From Pseudomonadota bacterium (GTDB lineage Bacteria; Pseudomonadota; Gammaproteobacteria; Xanthomonadales; Xanthomonadaceae), in assembly GCA_023391775.1 (NCBI GenBank), contig JAEWAG010000124.1:1-11626 (forward strand): 11,626 nucleotides of DNA. Direction: 5' to 3'. Of the stretch, positions 6,453-11,626 are shown piece after piece (within the stretch, counting starts at the first letter, position 1; the number at the start of each line of letters is the position of its first letter). The notes below the pieces were generated by a model that worked only from the letters and a program-made list of their open reading frames with translations, did not search any database and was not told where the DNA came from. A program made the position numbers and the translations under genes.

Positions 6453-7808
6453 ATGCGCGAAGCCTGGCTGGGCCTCCCCCTGCTGCTGGCCGCCGATACT
6501 GCGCTGGCGCAGTTCCAGCCGCTGCGGTTCGACGACGACTTCAGTGCCCAGCGCCAGGCCTGCGCCGGACAGACCGCATGCGCCCGCCTGAAGGACCGCC
6601 AGCTCGGTGATCACGTGCGCGTCAGCGTCGGCGGGGACCTGCGCTGGCGCTACGAGCACACCGGCAACCCTCTCTACGGGCTGGATCCGCAGGACCGTTG
6701 GGGCGTGTGGATGCAGCGTCACTCCGCCTTCGTCGATCTCCAGGTGGGCAGGAACTGGCGCGCCTTTGCCCAGCTGGCCAGCTCGCAGACCAACGGCCGC
6801 GCCGCGGGGCCGTCACCGGTCGACGAGAACCGGCTCGACCCCACGAACCTGTTCCTGGAATGGACGTCGACGCGGCCGGGAGACCCCGGCATCGGTGTGC
6901 GTGCCGGCATCCAGGAGCTCCAGTTCGGCTCGGGGCGCGTGATCGACGCGCGCGAGGGACCGAACGTACGCCGCAGCTTCGAGGCGGTTCGCGTGTATGC
7001 CACCGGCGAGGACTGGCGGGTCGACGCGTTCGCGGCCGCGCCGCGTCAGAACCGACCGGGCGGTTTCGACGACAGGCGCTCGCGCACCCAGGATCTGCGC
7101 GGCGTCTACGCGAGCCGTAGCGGGGGCGCCATGTCGTGGGACCTCTACGCGTTCCATTACGAGGACACGCTCGCCCGTTTCGCCCAGGGCACCGCGCACG
7201 AGCGCCGGTGGACCCTCGGCGCCCGCGCCTTCGGCAGGCACGATGCCTGGGCCTGGAACTGGGAATCCATCGTGCAGGGCGGGAAGTTCGGGGATGCCGA
7301 CATCCGCGCCTGGTCGCTTGCCACCGATACCTCCTACACCTTCGAGGAGGTGGCCGGCCAACCGCGCCTGGCGCTGCTCGTCGCCGTCGCCAGCGGTGAC
7401 AGGGATCCGGACGACGATCGCCTGGAAACCCTCAATCCGCTCTATCCGCGCGGGAACTATTTCGGCGACGAGGCCACGCTCGGGCCCCGCAACTTCATCA
7501 ACGTCCATCCGGCACTGGGCGCGCGGCTCTCTCCGCGCGTCAGTGTGAGCGCCAGCCTCGACTTCTTCTGGCGCCAGAGCACGCGCGATGGGGTGTATGC
7601 ACCCAGCGGCATGCTGATCCGCGCTCCCGGCGACAGCCGTGCGCGCTATGTCGCGACCATCGCATCCGTTGGTGCCAGCTGGCTTCCGGCACCTGGCTGG
7701 TCGGCGACGGCGGTCGCCGCCTATGCACGCCCGGGCGCTTTCCTGCGGGAAACGGACGCACGCGATGCGTTGAACCTCGTCAGTCTGACCCTGCAGTACC
7801 GCTTCTGA
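6453..7808 (+). CDS. Alginate export (AlgE-like) family outer-membrane beta-barrel protein
   Basis: Encodes 451 residues with a signal peptide: Arg2, hydrophobic LGLPLLLAADTALA and a likely cut after Ala19 (ALA/QFQ). The mature protein shows alternating beta-strand patterns and family motifs: GGDLRWRYEHTGNP near the start, RAGIQELQFGSGRVIDAREG and NVRRSFEAVRV in the middle, and LNPLYPRGNYFGDEATLGPRN later, where the last is typical of alginate-export-family proteins. It ends in LTLQYRF, the C-terminal Phe signature of outer-membrane barrels. Despite the family name, no alginate genes are nearby; members far from alg operons act as general or substrate-specific channels. Start ATG 6453 is chosen for the signal peptide although no Shine-Dalgarno is visible; ATG 6363 is in frame and overlaps the MFS stop but would place 30 polar residues before the signal. 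Last gene of the operon. Confidence 0.85.
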   Translation: MREAWLGLPLLLAADTALAQFQPLRFDDDFSAQRQACAGQTACARLKDRQLGDHVRVSVGGDLRWRYEHTGNPLYGLDPQDRWGVWMQRHSAFVDLQVGRNWRAFAQLASSQTNGRAAGPSPVDENRLDPTNLFLEWTSTRPGDPGIGVRAGIQELQFGSGRVIDAREGPNVRRSFEAVRVYATGEDWRVDAFAAAPRQNRPGGFDDRRSRTQDLRGVYASRSGGAMSWDLYAFHYEDTLARFAQGTAHERRWTLGARAFGRHDAWAWNWESIVQGGKFGDADIRAWSLATDTSYTFEEVAGQPRLALLVAVASGDRDPDDDRLETLNPLYPRGNYFGDEATLGPRNFINVHPALGARLSPRVSVSASLDFFWRQSTRDGVYAPSGMLIRAPGDSRARYVATIASVGASWLPAPGWSATAVAAYARPGAFLRETDARDALNLVSLTLQYRF

Positions 7809-7823
7809 AGCCGTTGCCATGGT

Positions 7824-7846
7824 CGGCGACGTCGCCGGCTCCCGGC
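7824..7846. terminator. GC-rich palindromes between convergent genes
   Basis: CGGCGACGTCGCCG (7824-7837) is a perfect 14-base palindrome 16 bases after the porin stop. It overlaps a second hairpin, GCCGG-CTC-CCGGC (7834-7846). The gap between the convergent porin and dehydrogenase genes is only 63 bases, so the pair may end transcription from both sides. There is no T-run, and in DNA this rich in GC such palindromes arise easily. Confidence 0.25.
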
Positions 7847-7871
7847 AGGCGGATCGAGCGCCCACCTGGAA

Positions 7872-8654
7872 TCAGGTCCTGGCTTCCGACGACCCATCCC
7901 CTGCCCCGCCCGACTCCGCCGCCCACTGCTCCGCGTCCGCGCCGGCGGGGATGTACAGCGGCGCCGTGGGGTCCGTCGCCGCGCGCCAGACGGCCTGGGC
8001 AACGTCCCGTGCCCGGGTGCCTGGGCCCACGGAAGCGGCCATGCGGGCGATGGTGTCCTGCATGAACTGTCCGTAGACCTCGTGGTCGATGCCGCGCAGG
8101 CCGGCGCGCGCGGTTTCGCGGAAGCGTGTGTCCCCGGAGGAACCGGGCAGGACGAGGTGTGCGCGCAGGCCGAACTGCGCGATCTCCGCGGCGAGCGATT
8201 CGGTGAGGCTATTCACAGCCGCCTTGGCGGCGCGATAGGCGCCGATCAGGGGCAGCGGCTTGTAGGTCGCGGACGATGTCACGTTGATGATCACGCCGGA
8301 CCTGCGCTCGCGCATCTGCGGCAGCACGGCCTGGGTCATCGCGATCGTCCCGAACGTATTGGTTTCGAACAGTCCGCGCACGGTCTCCATGTCCATCAGC
8401 TCGAACGGTGCGGGCGCGCCGAAGCCGGCGTTGTTGACGAGCACATCCACCTCCCCGGCGGCGGCGATGGCGTGGCGGATGCTCTGCCCGTCGGTGACAT
8501 CCAGCGCCAGTACCTGCAGCCCGGGCGTCGCCGGGAAAAGCTCGTCGCGTGGTGTGCGCATGGTGGCGACCACGCGCCAGTCCTGCTCCAGGAAATGCAG
8601 GGTGGTTTCCAGGCCGAAGCCGGAGGAGCAGCCGGTGATCAGTACGGTCTTCAT
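7872..8654 (-). CDS. Short-chain dehydrogenase/reductase (SDR), classical type
   Basis: A 260-residue cytoplasmic NAD(P)-dependent oxidoreductase of normal SDR length. Seen directly: cofactor-binding TGCSSGFG at residues 7-14, an acidic LDVTD turn at 51-55, NNAG at 74-77, Asn99, the catalytic Ser127, Tyr140 and Lys144 (YRAAK), and the PG motif in VLPGSSGDTRF. Arg33 after the second strand suggests NADP(H) preference, an inference. The substrate is unknown. ATG 8654 is chosen since MKTVLITG is the canonical SDR beginning; an in-frame ATG at 8699 would add 15 residues that do not fit. It is divergent from the AraC gene with 98 bases between starts, the common layout of a regulator and its target. 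The last residues (about 235-260) are Ala/Gly/Ser rich and likely flexible. Confidence 0.88.
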   Translation of the reverse strand: MKTVLITGCSSGFGLETTLHFLEQDWRVVATMRTPRDELFPATPGLQVLALDVTDGQSIRHAIAAAGEVDVLVNNAGFGAPAPFELMDMETVRGLFETNTFGTIAMTQAVLPQMRERRSGVIINVTSSATYKPLPLIGAYRAAKAAVNSLTESLAAEIAQFGLRAHLVLPGSSGDTRFRETARAGLRGIDHEVYGQFMQDTIARMAASVGPGTRARDVAQAVWRAATDPTAPLYIPAGADAEQWAAESGGAGDGSSEART

Positions 8655-8684
8655 TCGCAGGTCTCGCAAGTGGGGGCGAGCACT

Positions 8685-8707
8685 TACGGTATGCGGCATC
8701 AGCCGTA
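8685..8707. promoter_or_regulatory. Nested palindrome in the SDR-AraC intergenic region, candidate operator
   Basis: TACGG (8685-8689) pairs with CCGTA (8703-8707), and inside it ATGC-G-GCAT (8691-8699) forms a second dyad. It lies between the two divergent starts, close to a TACAAT hexamer (8713-8718) that could be the AraC -10. Position and symmetry suggest a shared operator. AraC proteins usually bind direct repeats, so the binder may be another regulator. Confidence 0.35.
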
Positions 8708-8712
8708 CTGCC

Positions 8713-8718
8713 TACAAT
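8713..8718 (+). promoter_or_regulatory. Possible -10 box for the AraC gene
   Basis: TACAAT matches the sigma-70 -10 consensus at 5 of 6 bases (TATAAT) and lies 34 bases before the AraC ATG, in the only AT-leaning stretch nearby. No good -35 hexamer is found at 16-18 bases upstream (8690-8695 reads TATGCG), which fits an activator-dependent or weak promoter. Confidence 0.3.
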
Positions 8719-8752
8719 CTAAAGTCCATATTCCATTGGCGGGAGTCCGGCC

Positions 8753-9757
8753 ATGGTCGATCCATTGGCGGAGATCGTTCTTCTGCTCAAACCGGCGGCG
8801 CGCTTCTCCAAGCAGGTCGTGGGCGCGGGCGCGTGGCAGGTACGGCGTTCGGATGGCGGCGAGCCGTTCTACTGCGTCGTGATCGAGGGCGGCTGCCGCC
8901 TGGTCCTCGACGGTGGCGGCCCGGTGGTCCTGCAGGCCGGGGATTTCGTGCTGGTCCCCGCTGCGTACGGGGTCACGATGTCCAGTCTGGATGAGGTGGA
9001 CGCTGCGACGAACTCCATTCCGGTCGCCCTGGATGGCGAGCTCTTCCGCATCGGCGCGCAGGACGGACCGACCGACCTGCGCATCCTGGCCGGCCACTGC
9101 AGCTTCGGTTCGCCGGATGCGGCGCTGCTGGTCCCGCTGATGCCGCAACTCATCCACATCCGCGGGGAGCCGCGGCTGGCGACGCTGGTGCACCTGCTTG
9201 GCGAGGAGTCACGACAGGAACGCCCTGCGCGCGACGTGGTGCTGGCCCGGCTGCTGGATGTGCTTTTCATCGAGGCCCTGCGCTGCGTCACCGGGGAAGA
9301 AGCGGGGCGTGGCCTGGTCCGGGCGCTTTCCGACCCGCGCCTTGCCGCGGCAATCCGAGCGATGCATCGCGAGCCCGCCCGCGCCTGGACCGTCAACGAG
9401 CTGGCCAGGGAGGCGGCCCTGTCCCGTTCGGCCTTCTTCGACCGGTTCAACCGGGTGATGGGCATGCCGCCGATGGAGTACCTGCTCGCCTGGCGCATGG
9501 CGCTGGCGAAGGCACTGCTGGGGCGCGGCGACGTAAGCGTTGGCGAGGTCGCACAGCGCGTCGGCTACAGCTCGGCGAGCACCTTCAGTGTCGCGTTCGC
9601 GCGCCACGTGGGCTGTCCGCCGGCGCGGTATGCCCGCGGCTTGGCTGGCAGCGTGGAACAGGCGGACGGTCACGGCGAACCCCCGGGTCCGTTCGATGTG
9701 CGTGGCGCGGAGGCCTTGGCCACCGGCAGCCTGCTTGCACAGCGGGACGGGCGTTGA
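8753..9757 (+). CDS. AraC-family transcriptional regulator with N-terminal cupin (Cupin_6)
   Basis: A 334-residue cytoplasmic regulator. The N-terminal half (about 8-190) has the AraC-binding cupin pattern: GEPFYCVVIEGGCRLVLDG, then LQAGDFVLVPA, then the GHCSF strand, LPQLIHI-like MPQLIHIRG and the VVLARLLDVLFIEALR helix common in Cupin_6 regulators. The C-terminal half has both AraC helix-turn-helix units: WTVNELAREAALSRSAFFDRF from residue 212, and VSVGEVAQRVGYSSASTFSVAF, followed by HVGCPPARYAR. About 30 Gly/Ala-rich residues trail the DNA-binding domain and look disordered. Start ATG 8753 has GGGAG 7 bases upstream. Divergent from the SDR gene, which is the most probable target; the inducer is unknown. 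A hairpin directly follows the stop. Confidence 0.9.
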   Translation: MVDPLAEIVLLLKPAARFSKQVVGAGAWQVRRSDGGEPFYCVVIEGGCRLVLDGGGPVVLQAGDFVLVPAAYGVTMSSLDEVDAATNSIPVALDGELFRIGAQDGPTDLRILAGHCSFGSPDAALLVPLMPQLIHIRGEPRLATLVHLLGEESRQERPARDVVLARLLDVLFIEALRCVTGEEAGRGLVRALSDPRLAAAIRAMHREPARAWTVNELAREAALSRSAFFDRFNRVMGMPPMEYLLAWRMALAKALLGRGDVSVGEVAQRVGYSSASTFSVAFARHVGCPPARYARGLAGSVEQADGHGEPPGPFDVRGAEALATGSLLAQRDGR

Positions 9758-9760
9758 TGG

Positions 9761-9775
9761 CCGGGTGCGACCCGG
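9761..9775 (+). terminator. Terminator-like hairpin after the AraC gene
   Basis: CCGGGT (9761-9766), loop GCG, ACCCGG (9770-9775), beginning 3 bases after the AraC stop and followed by TTGTGTTCT. Stem of six GC-rich pairs with a partly T-rich tail, in the gap between convergent genes, fits a Rho-independent terminator of moderate strength. Confidence 0.5.
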
Positions 9776-9834
9776 TTGTGTTCTGGTGAGCCAGCCGACG
9801 CGGGACCTGTCGCCGGATGCTTTGCTCTCTCCTG

Positions 9835-10836
9835 TCAGGAGGCAAAGACCGGCGGCAGCGGCTCGCGGACAGCCAGTCTGACGCGCGTGCCCACCGCCGG
9901 CGGTACGCCGGTGCCCAGCTCCACGTCGACCGTCCAGCCTCCGTCCAGCAGCACCTGGCCTTCAAAGTGCGGGCCGCGGAACGATGCCGAGACCAGCACG
10001 CCCTCGATCGTTCCGCCCGGATCCAGCTGCAGATCGCCGGGACGGAGCAGAACCTGCTGTTCGCCCTCCCCGCCCAGCACCCGCGCCGGCAGCAGCACGC
10101 CGCGGCCGATGAAGGTGGCGACCTCAGGCGTGGCGGGCTGGCCATAGAGCTGCGACGGGCTGTCCCACTGCAACAGCCGCCCCTGCGCCATCACTCCCAC
10201 GGTGTCGGCCATGGCGAAGGCCTCCGCCTGGTCGTGGGTCACAAGGAGCGAAGTCATTTCCGCGGTCTTGAGCAGATTGCGCAGGTCCGCTGCCAGGCGC
10301 GCGCGGGTCTGTACGTCGAGGCTGGAAAGCGGCTCGTCCAGCAGCAGCAGTGCCGGTCGCGGTGCCAGCGCGCGGGCCAGCGCCACGCGCTGCTGTTGCC
10401 CGCCCGACAGCTCATGCGGATAGGTACGCGCGGCGTGGGCAAGCCCCACCAGTTCCAGCAGCTCACCCACGCGCGCCGTGCGCTCGGCCGCCGGCAGGCG
10501 ATGGATGCCGAAGGCAATGTTGCTGGCCACGTCCAGGTGCGGGAACAGCGCGTAGTCCTGGAACATCATCCCCACCCGGCGTCGCTCCGGTGGCAGGGAG
10601 AGTCCCGCACCCGCCACCGCGTGACCGTCGACGGTAACGCGGCCGGCGGTGATCGGCTCGAAGCCGGCGATGGCGCGCAAGGCGGTGGTCTTGCCGCAGC
10701 CGGAGGCGCCAAGCAGCGCGCCGATCTGACCACGCGGCAAGGTCAGCGACAGATCCTGCAGCACCGCCCGCCAGCCGCCCGGATGCGGATAGCCGGCGGT
10801 GACCTTGTCCAGTTCAAGCAGTGCCGGGCGGCTCAT
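9835..10836 (-). CDS. fbpC: Ferric iron ABC transporter, ATP-binding protein (FbpC-like)
   Basis: A 333-residue ATPase that would power ferric-iron uptake from the periplasm at the inner membrane. All nucleotide-binding motifs are intact: Walker A GASGCGKTT at 43-51, Q-loop Gln93 in FQDYALFPHL, signature LSGGQQQR at 143-150, Walker B ALLLLDEP at 162-169 with Glu168, D-loop SSLD, and H-loop His201 in VTHDQAEAF. A C-terminal TOBE_2-type regulatory domain starts near residue 245 (RGVLLPARVL, VLLRPGDLQL, SFRGPHFEGQVLL). The phrase LPPERRRVGMMFQDYALFPHL and the partner permease favour FbpC over polyamine or sulfate ATPases, though the substrate is inferred. Its ATG overlaps the permease stop (ATGA), so the two are coupled. 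The iron-binding protein FbpA gene would lie beyond the right edge. It faces the AraC gene across 77 bases. Confidence 0.88.
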   Translation of the reverse strand: MSRPALLELDKVTAGYPHPGGWRAVLQDLSLTLPRGQIGALLGASGCGKTTALRAIAGFEPITAGRVTVDGHAVAGAGLSLPPERRRVGMMFQDYALFPHLDVASNIAFGIHRLPAAERTARVGELLELVGLAHAARTYPHELSGGQQQRVALARALAPRPALLLLDEPLSSLDVQTRARLAADLRNLLKTAEMTSLLVTHDQAEAFAMADTVGVMAQGRLLQWDSPSQLYGQPATPEVATFIGRGVLLPARVLGGEGEQQVLLRPGDLQLDPGGTIEGVLVSASFRGPHFEGQVLLDGGWTVDVELGTGVPPAVGTRVRLAVREPLPPVFAS

Positions 10837-11626
10837 GGAGTGCGTGTTCCGATACGGTGGCCGGCGCGTGCCAGCAGGATGACCGGCAGCAGGCCGACCA
10901 CGACGATCAGCAGCGCCGCGATGGCGCCCTCTTCGTAGGCGCCGCGTGCGGCGTCGGCGTACAGCCAGGTGGCGAGGGTCTCGAACCCCAGCGGGCGCAG
11001 CATCAGCGTGGCCGGAAGTTCCTTCATCACGTCCACGAAGACCAGCAGCGCCGACGCTGCCAGCGCGGGACGCAGCAACGGCAGGTGCACCCGTGCCAGG
11101 GTCGAGCCCGGCGAGCGGCCGAGACTGCGCGCGGCATCATCCAGGGCCGGGGCGATGCGCTCCATCCCGGCCTCGAGGTTGCCGATGGCAATGGTCAGGA
11201 AACGGAGCGTGTAGGCCAGCACCAGGGCCAGGCTGGAACCCATCAGCCACAGTCGTGGCGCAATGCCGAACGGCGCCAGCGCATCCGACAGCAGCGCGTC
11301 GAAACTGCCGAAGGCGGCCAGCAGCCCCAGTGCCAGCACCGTGCCGGGGATGGCGTAGCCCAGGCTGGCCAGGCGCAGGCTGCCCATCTCCACCCTGGCC
11401 TGGCGGCGCGCCCGTGCCAGCCGCAGCGCCCACACCACGACGATCGCTGCCACCAGGGTGACGGCCGTGGCCAGCAGGGCTACCTGCAGCGTATTCCAAA
11501 GGCTGTCCAGCAGCTGCGCGGAAACGCCGGCGCGCTGCCAGTGTTCCCAGCCGCTGGCCACCAAGTGCGCAAACGGCAGGACGAAGCCCAGGGTTACGGG
11601 CAACAGGGTCGCCGCCAGCGCCAGCG
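10833..11626 (-). CDS. fbpB: Ferric iron ABC transporter, permease (FbpB-like), N-terminal half cut off by the window
   Basis: The visible 263 residues form the C-terminal six-helix half of a two-part FbpB permease; the frame is open at the right edge, and members are usually about 500-550 residues. Six hydrophobic helices are visible, and the EAA loop that docks the ATPase appears as LDDAARSLGRSPGSTLARVHLP. The ending GFETLATWLYADAARGAYEEGAIAALLIVV is characteristic of ferric-iron permeases. A TTG at 11603 could be misread as a start, but the upstream residues (LALAATLL) continue the first visible helix, so this is truncation by the window rather than a short gene. The stop overlaps the FbpC ATG by 4 bases. 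Any Fur box would be upstream of the operon, outside the window. Confidence 0.87.
   Translation of the reverse strand, partial: LALAATLLPVTLGFVLPFAHLVASGWEHWQRAGVSAQLLDSLWNTLQVALLATAVTLVAAIVVVWALRLARARRQARVEMGSLRLASLGYAIPGTVLALGLLAAFGSFDALLSDALAPFGIAPRLWLMGSSLALVLAYTLRFLTIAIGNLEAGMERIAPALDDAARSLGRSPGSTLARVHLPLLRPALAASALLVFVDVMKELPATLMLRPLGFETLATWLYADAARGAYEEGAIAALLIVVVGLLPVILLARAGHRIGTRTP

Noticed and set aside
5189..6454. 421-codon minus-strand open frame
   Set aside because: Antisense shadow of the MFS gene; low-complexity Arg/Gln/Gly-rich translation without domain signals.
9817..10938. 373-codon plus-strand open frame
   Set aside because: Antisense shadow of FbpC, which has every ABC ATPase motif intact on the minus strand.
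1..11626. Mobile elements, CRISPR, tRNA, phage genes
   Set aside because: No transposase or integrase motifs, no regularly spaced repeats, no tRNA-like cloverleaf and no phage proteins were seen on either strand.

Overview
This is an 11.6 kb window of very GC-rich DNA, densely coding with short gaps. Codon use (strong G/C third positions), Shine-Dalgarno starts, an outer-membrane porin and an FbpBC iron importer point to a Gram-negative proteobacterium. The protein flavour resembles the Xanthomonadaceae/Lysobacteraceae (Luteimonas, Lysobacter, Pseudoxanthomonas, Stenotrophomonas). That placement is inferred from the look of the proteins, not from a search.

Layout. (1) 1-987, minus: the N-terminal half of a large AAA-ATPase/LuxR-type (LAL, MalT-like) regulator that runs off the left edge. 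(2) 988-1456: a 469-base non-coding gap between this regulator and a plus-strand operon; it holds a bulged hairpin with a GAAA loop. (3) 1457-7808, plus: a compact run encoding an isochorismatase-family hydrolase, a DoxX-family membrane protein, a YtcJ-like amidohydrolase with a Tat signal, an MFS_3 (transmembrane secretion effector) transporter with a C-terminal soluble domain, and an alginate-export-family outer-membrane beta-barrel. (4) 7872-8654, minus: a short-chain dehydrogenase/reductase, divergent from (5) 8753-9757, plus: an AraC regulator with an N-terminal cupin; the two share a 98-base intergenic region with a nested palindrome. (6) 9835-11626, minus: FbpC ATPase and the C-terminal half of FbpB permease of a ferric-iron ABC importer, overlapping by 4 bases and running off the right edge.

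The plus-strand run is the most interesting part. Its products would be placed in the cytoplasm (isochorismatase-like hydrolase), inner membrane (DoxX, MFS_3), periplasm (Tat-exported amidohydrolase) and outer membrane (AlgE-like barrel), so it reads as a trans-envelope module for handling one small amide-like compound. The substrate cannot be read from the sequence. Within it, the isochorismatase frame has no stop at the place where family members normally end: codon 219 is TGC where TGA would be expected. The frame therefore stays open through a perfect 10-bp hairpin and into DoxX, giving a 420-residue read-through frame. The amidohydrolase has two credible starts, with and without the Tat signal, and a His/Cys-rich tail.

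No rRNA, tRNA, transposase, CRISPR array or phage gene was seen.
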